In this document: positions 1-5,838 of the stretch, piece after piece
How positions within the stretch are numbered: position 1 is the first letter of the stretch
How the letters are laid out: the number at the start of each line of letters is the position of its first letter
Assembly (NCBI GenBank): GCA_035760865.1
Contig: DASTSE010000283.1
Location: 1 to 7,909 of the forward strand
Length of the DNA: 7,909 nucleotides
Reading direction: 5' to 3'
From: Dokdonella_A sp035760865
Lineage (GTDB): Bacteria; Pseudomonadota; Gammaproteobacteria; Xanthomonadales; Rhodanobacteraceae
The notes under the pieces: model-generated
The model's input: the letters and a program-made list of their open reading frames with translations, nothing else
Told to the model about the DNA's origin: nothing
Database searches by the model: none
Translations under genes and position numbers: made by a program

Positions 1-20
1 TCGAAGACGCTGACGGCCAT
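1..20 (-). CDS. sdaA: Start of a leftward gene, possibly L-serine ammonia-lyase (5' fragment)
   Basis: Only the first six codons are present. Read on the minus strand from an ATG at 20-18 they give M-A-V-S-V-F, followed by GA, the first two bases of an Asp or Glu codon. L-serine ammonia-lyases of the single-chain bacterial type begin with a short M-x-x-S-x-F-D stretch leading into FKIGIGPSSSHT, and xanthomonad versions, as I remember them, begin MAVS-x-FD. The fragment fits that start exactly but is far too short to prove it. The enzyme would deaminate L-serine to pyruvate and ammonia in the cytoplasm using a 4Fe-4S cluster. No clear Shine-Dalgarno sequence precedes the ATG. A TACACT hexamer at 54-49 (minus strand) is suitably placed for a -10 box. 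The gene diverges from the glutaredoxin-like gene to its right. Confidence 0.35.
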
Positions 21-44
21 GGTGTTGGAGGGGCGACGGAAAAC

Positions 45-112
45 GCGCAGTGTACTCCGACCCCGCACCGCGGCGCGGCCGCAGCCGCACCGTTGCATCC
101 GCTACACTGCGC
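45..112. promoter_or_regulatory. Candidate divergent promoter region with mirrored -10 boxes
   Basis: The decamer TACACTGCGC lies at 103-112 on the plus strand, and its exact reverse complement lies at 45-54. The sequence therefore reads TACACTGCGC outward in both directions. TACACT resembles a sigma-70 -10 box (TATAAT), and a GC-rich discriminator follows it each time. Start sites about 6-8 bases downstream would fall near 42 for the leftward gene (ATG at 20) and near 116 for the rightward gene (ATG at 153). No convincing -35 hexamer is visible at 16-18 bp spacing on either side, so the promoter call rests on the -10 boxes and the geometry. Alternatively the 10-bp inverted repeat could be an operator for a dimeric regulator, although its 48-bp spacing is long for one. 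Confidence 0.3.
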
Positions 113-152
113 CGATGCCGCATCGCCGATGCGGGCCGGGACTCACGGCAGC

Positions 153-380
153 ATGCAATTCGTCCTCTACCAGCGCGACGAGTGTGCCCTGTGCGATCAC
201 GCGCTCGCGCTGCTCGCGGCCGTGCGCGCGCCGGAATTCGCCAGCGTATGGATCGACGAGGACGCCACGCTTGAACAGCGCTACGGCGCGCGCGTGCCCG
301 TGCTGCGCGACGAGCGCGATGGGCGCGAACTCGACTGGCCCTTCGATCGGGAAGCACTCGCCGCGTTCCTACGCGGCTGA
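153..380 (+). CDS. Glutaredoxin-like thiol-disulfide protein (DUF836 type)
   Basis: This is a 75-residue cytoplasmic protein with a single thioredoxin-fold domain. It opens with a beta strand (MQFVLYQRDE) that runs into a C-x-x-C motif, Cys11-Ala-Leu-Cys14, followed by a helix. The segment around residues 46-50 (R-V-P-V-L) has the proline expected as the conserved cis-Pro of glutaredoxins and thioredoxins. The length matches the short glutaredoxin-like family Pfam calls DUF836/glutaredoxin-like, found widely in gammaproteobacteria; its substrate is generally unknown. I chose the ATG at 153 because the fold begins immediately there. In-frame ATGs at 93 and 129 would add 20 or 8 residues without structural sense, and the candidate -10 box (103-108) lies downstream of the first. 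The ribosome binding site is weak. The gene stands alone between a divergent gene and a convergent one. Confidence 0.75.
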   Translation: MQFVLYQRDECALCDHALALLAAVRAPEFASVWIDEDATLEQRYGARVPVLRDERDGRELDWPFDREALAAFLRG

Positions 381-482
381 AGTTCGCGACATCGCCGCCC
401 CCGCTGGAGCGATGCGCGATTGCGCCACCACACGCCTCCAGCTGCAACGGTCTTCCCGGTTGATGCCATAACAACGCAAAAT

Positions 483-516
483 GTAGGGCGGCTCAAGGCC
501 GAAGGCCGGAGCCGCC
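483..516 (+). repeat. GTAG-headed palindromic repeat (REP-like), family I, plus orientation
   Basis: The element begins GTAG and continues into a hairpin with arms GGCGGCTC (487-494) and GAGCCGCC (509-516). The 14-base loop itself contains GGCC-GAA-GGCC. A conserved GTAG tetranucleotide at the foot of an imperfect palindrome defines the REP class mobilised by RAYT (REP-associated tyrosine) transposases and includes the SMAG repeats of Stenotrophomonas. Its first nine bases, GTAGGGCGG, are mirrored by CCGCCCTAC at 579-587, so it forms an inverted pair with the next element. Confidence 0.6.
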
Positions 517-551
517 AAGGTGTCCGCAACGCGGCGCTCCCGCATGGTCGA

Positions 552-587
552 GGCGGTTCCGCCGCTACGCGGCTTGAACCGCCCTAC
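552..587 (-). repeat. GTAG-headed palindromic repeat (REP-like), family I, in tandem copy A
   Basis: Read on the minus strand from 587, the element starts GTAGGGCGGTTC and folds into a long hairpin. The outer arms are 552-559 (GGCGGTTC) and 576-583 (GAACCGCC). The inner arms are 561-565 (GCCGC) and 569-573 (GCGGC), closed by a three-base loop TAC, with only a small C/TT mismatch between the two arm pairs. The stem is almost fully paired. It lies inverted to the element at 483-516, giving a two-unit mosaic like the BIMEs of enterobacteria. Confidence 0.65.
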
Positions 588-642
588 GGCCGAGGTCCGA
601 TGCGCATCGCGGCTGACGCCGCCTCCATAGAGCGCTCACTCG

Positions 643-668
643 CTAATAGGAGCACCCTACGCGCGATC
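643..668 (+). repeat. Degraded family II GTAG-type repeat in tandem copy A
   Basis: Bases 643-668 (starting CTAATAGGAG, then CACCCTACGCGCGATC) resemble the better-preserved elements at 4077-4103 and 4130-4156. The matching parts are the TAGGAG head, the CACCCT centre and the GCGCGA-x-C end, with a two-base gap and substitutions that spoil the stem. I regard it as an eroded member of the same family. The evidence is alignment by eye over about 27 bases. Confidence 0.4.
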
Positions 669-720
669 GGATCGCCTATTCGAACGCGGCGTCCGCAATG
701 CGGCGCTCCCGTATGGTCGA

Positions 721-756
721 GGCGGTTCCGCCGCTACGCGGCTTGAACCGCCCTAC
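721..756 (-). repeat. GTAG-headed palindromic repeat (REP-like), family I, in tandem copy B
   Basis: This is the counterpart of the hairpin at 552-587, carried in the second tandem copy and identical to it over the hairpin. The arms are GGCGGTTC at 721-728 and GAACCGCC at 745-752, with the GTAG head on the minus strand at 756-753. Perfect identity here, against mismatches elsewhere in the tandem copies, fits either a recent duplication or selection or conversion on the hairpin. Confidence 0.65.
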
Positions 757-811
757 GACCGAAGGCCGATACGCATCGCGGCTGCCGCCGCCTCCGCAGA
801 GCGCTCACTCG

Positions 812-838
812 CTGGTAGGGTACACCCCATGCGCGACC
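812..838 (+). repeat. Degraded family II GTAG-type repeat directly after the delta-60 gene
   Basis: Bases 812-838 begin CTGGTAGGG and end ATGCGCGACC, matching the ends of the family II elements at 4077-4103 and 4130-4156 with several internal changes. It lies seven bases beyond the stop codon of the leftward delta-60 gene and is the tandem-copy partner of 643-668. Confidence is moderate because the central part has diverged. Confidence 0.4.
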
Positions 839-845
839 GGATCGC

Positions 846-2270
846 CTATTCGAACGAGTCGGCGAAGATGACGTCGTCGGTGATGCGCGCGACCACGAAG
901 TCGATGTGGGTCAGGTCGATCGAGTTCAGCGCGCCGCCGAGCACGATCTTCGAGCCCTGCGCCGCGATGCCATTGAACAGCTGCCCGGAGGGCAGGCTCT
1001 GCTCGAAGTCGTAAAGGCGCTTGCCGACCACGCCGAAGGTCTGGTCGGGCGTGCCATCCGGCAGGAGGCGCATCAGCGTCGCGTATTCGTACGCCGGCGG
1101 CGCCTGCGCACCGATCGAAGTGCCTGCAATGTACAGGCGGCCGTTGCCTTGCTCGAGGATGCTGACGCCGTAGTCCGTTCCGTTCGGAGCGAGGTCGAAC
1201 GCGATCACGGTCTTGCCGCCGATGCCGAAGGCCGAATCGGGCGAGCCGTCCGGCAGCAAGCGCGCGACCGCGACGTCGGAGTTGGCCGTTTGCGGGTCGG
1301 TGCCCGAGGTGGGACTTGAATCGACCGTGCCGGTCAGCACGATGCGTTCCTGGCGGTCGATCTTCATGCCGACCGCAATTTCGTCGTTGCCGCCGTTGGC
1401 GCCGCCGAGGTCGAACGCGAGCGTCGCGCGGCCGTCGGCATTGAAGTCCGCATCCGGCTGACCGCTCGGCAGCAGGCGCAGCACCGCCATGTCCGTTCCG
1501 CCCGCTGCGCCATGGTCGGCGGCACCGGCCGCGAGGATGCGCCCGGCCGCGTCGATCGCGACCTGTGTCGCCTGATCGTCTTTGGTCGTGCTGCCGGCGA
1601 GGTCGAAGCCGACCGCCACGCGGCCCGTGAGGTTGAAGCCGGTGTCGCGCGAACCGTCGGTATTGAGCTGGAGGATTGCGAAATCGAGGCCGTTCGCGCC
1701 GGTCGCGGCGCTCCCGGCGACAACGATGCGGCCGTCGGTGCGCAATGCGACCGCGAGGGCATTGTCGGCATTGTTGCCGCCGAGGTCGAAGCCGACCACG
1801 CTCTTGCCGGTGCCGTTGCCGAAGGCCGCCGTGTCGAGCGTGCCATCGCTGTTGAGCCGCGCAATCGCGAAGTCCGAATTCGAGCTCTGGTCCGGTATCG
1901 TCGTACCCACGACGACGATCTTGCCGTCGGACTGCACGACAAGGCCGCTGCAGGTGTCGGAACCGCCGCTGAAATCGACGGTCGTGTGGCCGTCGAAGCT
2001 GAAACTCGTGTCGACCGCGCCGTCGGCGGTGAAGCGCGCGACGAAGAAGTCGAGGGCTGTGGAGCCTTCGGTTTCGCAGATGACGATCTTGCCGTCGGGC
2101 TGCACGGCCATGCCCGCGACGATGGCGGCGGAGCCATCGAGGATGCCGGCGAGGCGGAAGCCACCGTCGCCGAAGGTCGGGTCCAGATCGCCCTCGGCGG
2201 CGATCGCGGTGGTGGCGATCGCCGCGGCGAAGACGGCTGCGCAGAGTGTGCGTCGGGCGTGGACGTGCAT
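846..2270 (-). CDS. Secreted delta-60 repeat protein, seven repeats (paralogue 1)
   Basis: This is a 474-residue protein of unknown function, probably exported. Residues 1-25 form a signal peptide: basic start HARR, hydrophobic alanine-rich core, and a cut likely after A-I-A-A25. Seven delta-60 repeats (TIGR02608/DUF5122 type) follow, starting near residues 29, 86, 145, 208, 272, 344 and 408. Each has the pattern x-D-x-x-F…FDL…DGRIVVAG…DFAIARL-x-x-DG-S/T. Repeats of this family are predicted to be propeller blades, so seven suggest a closed seven-bladed beta-propeller (inference). Blade 4 carries STTKDD at 227-232, as in paralogue 3. Mature-region cysteines are Cys65 and Cys107. The protein ends DDVIFADSFE, a tail shared with the other two paralogues. 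The ATG at 2270 is preceded by GGGGAG seven bases upstream. The permease gene ends 48 bp upstream on the same strand, so co-transcription is possible. The 3' end lies inside the tandem duplication. Confidence 0.88.
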   Translation of the reverse strand: MHVHARRTLCAAVFAAAIATTAIAAEGDLDPTFGDGGFRLAGILDGSAAIVAGMAVQPDGKIVICETEGSTALDFFVARFTADGAVDTSFSFDGHTTVDFSGGSDTCSGLVVQSDGKIVVVGTTIPDQSSNSDFAIARLNSDGTLDTAAFGNGTGKSVVGFDLGGNNADNALAVALRTDGRIVVAGSAATGANGLDFAILQLNTDGSRDTGFNLTGRVAVGFDLAGSTTKDDQATQVAIDAAGRILAAGAADHGAAGGTDMAVLRLLPSGQPDADFNADGRATLAFDLGGANGGNDEIAVGMKIDRQERIVLTGTVDSSPTSGTDPQTANSDVAVARLLPDGSPDSAFGIGGKTVIAFDLAPNGTDYGVSILEQGNGRLYIAGTSIGAQAPPAYEYATLMRLLPDGTPDQTFGVVGKRLYDFEQSLPSGQLFNGIAAQGSKIVLGGALNSIDLTHIDFVVARITDDVIFADSFE

Positions 2271-2318
2271 GCGGTTTCTCCCCTCGAAAAGTATCGGGCC
2301 ACGCGAGCCGCGGCGCGG

Positions 2319-3929
2319 CTAGTCGGTCGGGACGTTGCCGTGGGCAGCATCCACCGCTGGCGTGCGCCAGCCCGAACGCACGCCCCAGAAGTAGAACGCA
2401 AAACCCACCGCGGCTACGACAACGAGATCCCAGCCGTACGGCAGATAGCCCTTGCCGCCGAAGCGTTCGCTGCCGCCCCACGAGATCAGCGCGACCACGG
2501 GCAGGTAGACGATGAGCCACCACGCACCGTCGAGCTGGCGGCCGAAATCGCGCCAGCCCGCCTGCGCCTGGTAGTAGCAGTAGACCGGCAGCGCGACCAC
2601 CATGAGCAGGATGATCTCGCCCGTCAGCGGCCACTTCGCCCAGTAAAGCAGCTCGGTCGCGAACACGAACGCGAGCGCGGCGAGCACGGGCAGCGCGTTG
2701 AGGCGGAACGGACGGTGCAGGTCCGGCGCGGTGCGGCGCAGGCTCATCGCGCTGACCGGACCGGTCATGTACGAGATGATGGTGGCGACCGAGATCACCG
2801 CGGCGAGCGTGCCCCAGCCGCGGAAGAAGAACAGGAACACGTACGAGACGAGCAGGTTGAACCACATCGCCGGGCGCGGCACGCCCCACACCGGGTGCAG
2901 GCGGCCGAGGATCTTCGGCATCGTGCCGTTGCGCTCCATGCCGTAGATCATGCGCGCGGTCGTCGCGGTGTAGGTGATGCCGGTGCCGCTCGGGCTCACG
3001 AACGCGTCGGCGTAGAGCAGGATCGCGAGCCAGTTGAGGTTGACGAGCAATGCGAGCTCGGCGAACGGCGAACGGAAGTCGATGCCCTTCCAGCCCGCCT
3101 TGGCGAGCAGCTCCGACGGCACCGCGCCGATGTAGGCGACCTGCAGGATCAGATAGACGACCGTCGCGAGCGCGATCGAGCCGAGCACCGCGAACGGAAT
3201 GCTCTTGCCGGGATTGCGTGCTTCGCCCGCGAGGTTCACCGGGCTCTGGAACCCGTTGTAGCTGAACACGATGCCCGCGGTCGCGACCGCGGTAAGCACC
3301 GCGGCCCAGTCGATCGTGTGCTCGGAACCCGGATGGATGCCGACCGAGAAGTTGCCCGTGTGGAAGCCGCTCGCGATCAGCGCGATGCCGGTTGCCGCGG
3401 GTACGACGAGCTTGAACACGGTGATCGCGGTGTTCGAGTGCGCGAACAGCTTCACGCTCCAGAAGTTGAGCAGGAAGTACACGATCACGAGCGCGGCCGC
3501 GATCCACAAGCCCGGCACCGTGAGTTCGCCGTGGCCGTCGGGCAGGTGAATGAAGAGGTTTTGCGCCCACTCCCAAGGCCACGACGCCATGTACTGCACC
3601 GACGCTTCGGCCTCGACCGGGATCACCGACACGATCGCGATCCAGTTCGCCCAAGCGCCGATGAAGCCGACCAGCGAGCCGTGCGAATAGTGGCTGTAAC
3701 GGACCATGCCGCCCGATTCGGGGAACATCGCGCCGAGTTCGGCATAGGTCAGTGCGATCGTCGTGATCACGATCGCGCCGATGACCCAGGCCCAGATCGC
3801 ACCGGGGCCGGCGAGCCCCGCCGCGCGCCAGGCGCCGAACAGCCAGCCCGAACCGATGATCGAGCCGAGGCCGGTGAGCATCAGTGCGAACGGGCCGACG
3901 TCGCGGCGAATGGAGGAATGATCGGACAT
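2319..3929 (-). CDS. APC-superfamily amino-acid permease
   Basis: This is an inner-membrane amino-acid transporter of 536 residues with about twelve or more hydrophobic segments, the usual APC architecture. TM1 contains G-S-I-I-G-S-G-W (22-29), the unwound glycine motif that binds the substrate's backbone in this family. After TM2 comes YAELGAMFPESGG (62-74), and TM6 has GIVFSYNGFQ (219-228) followed by AGEARNPGKSIP (234-245). After TM8 comes the typical ARMIYGMERNGTMPKIL (335-351). All are standard APC signatures. The overall length and GSGWLFG start resemble the YveA/aspartate:proton symporter-like branch, but substrate cannot be read from sequence. The ATG at 3929 has a GGGG-type ribosome site about seven bases upstream. 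The gene sits between two delta-60 paralogues, 264 bp after one and 48 bp before the other. Proton-coupled uptake is likely by family. Confidence 0.9.
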   Translation of the reverse strand: MSDHSSIRRDVGPFALMLTGLGSIIGSGWLFGAWRAAGLAGPGAIWAWVIGAIVITTIALTYAELGAMFPESGGMVRYSHYSHGSLVGFIGAWANWIAIVSVIPVEAEASVQYMASWPWEWAQNLFIHLPDGHGELTVPGLWIAAALVIVYFLLNFWSVKLFAHSNTAITVFKLVVPAATGIALIASGFHTGNFSVGIHPGSEHTIDWAAVLTAVATAGIVFSYNGFQSPVNLAGEARNPGKSIPFAVLGSIALATVVYLILQVAYIGAVPSELLAKAGWKGIDFRSPFAELALLVNLNWLAILLYADAFVSPSGTGITYTATTARMIYGMERNGTMPKILGRLHPVWGVPRPAMWFNLLVSYVFLFFFRGWGTLAAVISVATIISYMTGPVSAMSLRRTAPDLHRPFRLNALPVLAALAFVFATELLYWAKWPLTGEIILLMVVALPVYCYYQAQAGWRDFGRQLDGAWWLIVYLPVVALISWGGSERFGGKGYLPYGWDLVVVAAVGFAFYFWGVRSGWRTPAVDAAHGNVPTD

Positions 3930-4025
3930 GCAGAAACCCCAGTGGGCCGCAGGCGCGGCACGAAGGCCCGATGGTCGCAGGTCGGCTGCCGAATGTCAGC
4001 GGCTGGCGCAGTGCCGCGTGATCGC

Positions 4026-4052
4026 GGTCGTGCCGACGGTGCGCTCCTGCAG
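4026..4052 (-). repeat. Degraded family II GTAG-type repeat
   Basis: On the plus strand this reads GGTCG-T-GC … GGTGCGCTCCTGCAG. It matches the element at 4130-4156 at 22 of 27 positions by my count, including GGTGCGCTCCT. The changes disrupt the palindrome and alter the CTAC head to CTGC, so it appears eroded. It is the first of three such elements in the gap upstream of the permease gene. Confidence 0.45.
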
Positions 4053-4076
4053 AGGCGCGGCGAGCCTCGGGGTCTC

Positions 4077-4103
4077 CTGTAGGAGCCCACCCTGTGGGCG
4101 ACC
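4077..4103 (+). repeat. GTAG-type palindromic repeat, family II, plus orientation
   Basis: The element starts CTGTAGGAG and folds as GCCCAC-CCT-GTGGGC (4086-4100), then ends GACC. It is 27 bases long and inverted relative to 4130-4156, from which it differs at only two positions. Those two positions pair with each other in the stem. GTAGGAGC-headed repeats of this style are common between genes in Pseudomonas and xanthomonads. Confidence 0.65.
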
Positions 4104-4129
4104 GTTGACGCGGCACGGTTAGATGCCGT

Positions 4130-4156
4130 GGTCGCGCACAGGGTGCGCTCCTACAG
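4130..4156 (-). repeat. GTAG-type palindromic repeat, family II, minus orientation
   Basis: Read on the minus strand it begins CTGTAGGAG and folds as GCGCAC-CCT-GTGCGC. It is the inverted partner of 4077-4103, separated by 26 bases, so the pair forms a two-unit inverted mosaic that could itself fold into a long hairpin. It lies 37 bases beyond the stop codon of the upstream delta-60 gene and may protect that transcript's 3' end or slow readthrough into the permease gene. That role is inference from position. Confidence 0.65.
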
Positions 4157-4193
4157 GGAGCGTAGCGCGGTGCGGAATCGCTGGCCGTGGTCG

Positions 4194-5585
4194 TTACAGC
4201 GACAATTCGAAACCGCTGTCGAAGATCGTGTCGATGACGATGCGCGCGGCGAGGAACTGGGTGTAGTCGCCGGCACCGGTCGCGACGCCGCCGATGACGA
4301 GGTAGCCGTCCTCGATGCGCGCACGCACGGCGGCGTCGAACAGGCTGCCGCCGAGGTCGAGCGGAATCACCTGCTTGCCGGCGAAGCCGAACGAGGGATC
4401 GAGTTGGCCGTCGGTGCCGAGGCGCGCGAGCGCGATGTCGGAGTTGTTGGGCGAGATCGCGGCGAAGCCGGTGAGCACGAGCTTGCCGTCCGCCTGCAAG
4501 GCGGCGCCGTACGCGGGGTCGCTGTTGGTGTCGCCGAGGTCGAACGGCACCGTCACCTTGCCGCCGTTGCCGAACGTCGGGTCTGGCGTGCCGTCGGGCA
4601 GTAGTTTCACCGCGGCAAAGTCGTAGCCGTTGTCGGTGGCTGCGCCGGTGAGGTAGATCGCGCCGTCCGGTCCGATCAGCAGCTCGAGCGCTTCGTCGTC
4701 GAGCGTGCCGCCGATGTCGAACGCGACGGTGACGCGCCCGTCGCCGCCGAAGTTCGGATCGAGCGCGCCGCCCGGCGTCAGCCGCGCGATGGCGAAATCG
4801 TAGTTGGTGGCGGTGCCGTGCGGCGCGATGCCCGCGACGAGGATGTTGCCGTTCGCGTCGATCGCGACACTGGAGGCGACCTCGTCCTTGAATGTCGGGT
4901 CGAGATCGAAGTGCAGCGTGACGCGGCCGTCGCCGTCGAAGCTCGTGTCGCGGCTGCCGTCGGCATTGAGGCGCGTGATCGCGAAGTCGGTGCCCTGGCC
5001 GGTGACTTCGGCATTGCCGACGAGGATGAGCTTGCCGTTGGCCAGTTGCACGCCGTCGAGCGCGCGGTCGTCGTTGGTGCCGCCCGCGTCGAAGTTGATG
5101 AACGCCTTGCCGTCGCCGCTGAAGGTGGTGTCGAGCGAGCCGTCGAGATTGAAGCGGACGGCTTCCATGTCCGTGTCGTCGCCGCCGATGCCGGTATCGG
5201 GCCCGTCGCCGACCATGACGATCTTGCCGTCCGCCTGCACGATCGTGTTGAACGACGTATCGCTCGCGGCGCCGGCGCCGACGGCGATCGTGGTCTTGCC
5301 GTCGAAACTGAAGCTCGTGTCGGGGTGGCCGTTGCGGTCGAGCCGCGCGACCGCGAAGTCGCTGCCGGTCGAAGGCCCGCTGTCGACGATGCCGCCGAGG
5401 ACGATCTTGCCGTCGGGCGCGATCGCGAGGCCGTACGCGGTCGAGGTGGCGCCGAAATCGACGATCGTGTAGCCGCCGGTGCCGAACGTGGGGTCGAGGT
5501 CGCCGTCGTGAGCGGACGCGGCCGCGCACGCGAGGAGGCACGAGACGGCCACGGCGGCGGTGAGGATGGAACGGACAGGGGTCAT
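4194..5585 (-). CDS. Secreted delta-60 repeat protein, seven repeats (paralogue 2)
   Basis: This is a 463-residue exported protein of unknown function. The ATG at 5585 is chosen because AAGGAG sits six bases upstream and a signal peptide follows at once; the reading frame stays open to 5798, but that extension is arginine-rich and unlike the paralogues. Residues 1-25 (…VSCLLACAAASA) can be cut by signal peptidase I after A-S-A25. L-L-A-Cys20 also resembles a lipobox, so a lipoprotein is possible. Seven delta-60 repeats begin near residues 30, 88, 151, 212, 275, 334 and 395, each with x-D-x-x-F, a central DGK-I/L-V/I stretch and a DFA-x-ARL close. The tail reads IDTIFDSGFELSL. The mature part has no cysteine. 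The protein is recognisably less similar to paralogues 1 and 3 than they are to each other: it lacks STTKDD in blade 4 and the GTGK insertion in blade 3. Confidence 0.88.
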   Translation of the reverse strand: MTPVRSILTAAVAVSCLLACAAASAHDGDLDPTFGTGGYTIVDFGATSTAYGLAIAPDGKIVLGGIVDSGPSTGSDFAVARLDRNGHPDTSFSFDGKTTIAVGAGAASDTSFNTIVQADGKIVMVGDGPDTGIGGDDTDMEAVRFNLDGSLDTTFSGDGKAFINFDAGGTNDDRALDGVQLANGKLILVGNAEVTGQGTDFAITRLNADGSRDTSFDGDGRVTLHFDLDPTFKDEVASSVAIDANGNILVAGIAPHGTATNYDFAIARLTPGGALDPNFGGDGRVTVAFDIGGTLDDEALELLIGPDGAIYLTGAATDNGYDFAAVKLLPDGTPDPTFGNGGKVTVPFDLGDTNSDPAYGAALQADGKLVLTGFAAISPNNSDIALARLGTDGQLDPSFGFAGKQVIPLDLGGSLFDAAVRARIEDGYLVIGGVATGAGDYTQFLAARIVIDTIFDSGFELSL

Positions 5586-5591
5586 GGGATT

Positions 5592-5597
5592 CTCCTT
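5592..5597 (-). promoter_or_regulatory. Strong Shine-Dalgarno site fixing the start of paralogue 2
   Basis: On the minus strand the sequence AAGGAG lies six bases before the ATG at 5585-5583. It is the best ribosome binding site in the window. It rules out the longer reading frame that starts near 5798 as the translated form. Confidence 0.75.
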
Positions 5598-5619
5598 TGT
5601 CCCCCGTGAAACGCAGGAG

Positions 5620-5648
5620 CGTCCGCTTTTCCGACATGCGGACGGAAA
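5620..5648 (-). promoter_or_regulatory. Inverted repeats in the leader of paralogue 2
   Basis: CGTCCGC (5620-5626) pairs with GCGGACG (5638-5644) around an 11-base loop. An overlapping alternative stem pairs TTTCCG (5628-5633) with CGGAAA (5643-5648). The two stems cannot form together. They lie 22 bases upstream of the ribosome binding site, so they could influence translation or message stability. This is speculative, since stems this short are expected by chance in GC-rich DNA. Confidence 0.2.
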
Positions 5649-5838
5649 CGAGGCCCGCGCCAGCGCGGATCGCCCGGCCTGTCGGTCGCGCACGCGTGCG
5701 GCGAGGCGATCGCCACGTCCGCGGCGCGACCGGCATCGCCCGGGCCGACACGGCGGGCCGCGCGGTCGCGCGGTGCGCGCAGACGATGCGTCGCTCACGC
5801 GAAGTGGGAGACGGCGCCTCGGTTCGCGCCATTCCGGG

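Larger units (their letters stand above)
381..845. other. Non-coding repeat-rich region between convergent genes
   Basis: I see no credible gene in this 465-bp stretch between the 3' ends of the glutaredoxin-like gene and the leftward delta-60 gene. The first 100 bases hold only a weak inverted repeat (GCTGGAG at 403-409 with CTCCAGC at 436-442). From about 483 onward it is repeat DNA: three GTAG-headed hairpins of one family, two degraded elements of a second family, and a tandem duplication of about 170 bp. Location between convergent genes is typical of REP-type repeats. The hairpins could also stop transcription arriving from both sides, but none is followed by a T-run, so I do not call an intrinsic terminator. 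Confidence 0.7.
522..856. repeat. Imperfect tandem duplication, period about 169-170 bp, reaching into a stop codon
   Basis: Copy A spans 522-686 and copy B 691-856. Both open with GTCCGCAA-C/T-GCGGCGCTCCCG and close with GGATCGCCTATTCGAACG, and most bases between agree, including a stretch identical from TGGTCGAGGCGG to CGCCCTACG. There are scattered substitutions and a one-base length difference near 650/820. In copy B the last eleven bases are the final codons and TAG stop of the leftward delta-60 gene (…SFE-stop). Copy A carries the same eleven bases as a non-coding remnant at 676-686. The duplication therefore arose by copying the extreme 3' end of that gene plus its downstream flank. 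Each copy contains one family I hairpin and one degraded family II element. Confidence 0.8.

Noticed and set aside
19..471. A 150-codon plus-strand frame over the glutaredoxin-like gene
   Set aside because: Out-of-frame with the CxxC protein, composition typical of a GC-rich shadow, and its start overlaps the apparent divergent start codon.
483..587. Insertion sequence or MITE with terminal inverted repeats
   Set aside because: The mirrored GTAGGGCGG ends could suggest one, but there is no target-site duplication that I can see, and two inverted REP units explain the symmetry better.
420..746. A 108-codon plus-strand frame in the repeat region
   Set aside because: It consists largely of translated REP hairpins and tandem-repeat DNA; no ribosome site or protein-like composition.
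552..756. Intrinsic terminators
   Set aside because: The hairpins are strong but lack a downstream T-run on either strand.
522..856. CRISPR array
   Set aside because: Only two copies, a period near 170 bp and no short regular repeats with unique spacers.
1512..4082. An 856-codon plus-strand open frame opposite the permease and paralogue 1
   Set aside because: It is the antisense shadow of codon-biased genes: charged low-complexity sequence (repeated RR, DR, EV runs), no ribosome site, no recognisable fold.
805..5832. A 1675-codon open frame on the minus strand spanning two delta-60 genes and the permease
   Set aside because: It runs in another frame through three well-supported genes, is extremely rich in Arg, His and Pro, and has no domain or sensible start. 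Long stop-free shadow frames are expected at this GC content, where TAA/TAG/TGA are rare off-frame.
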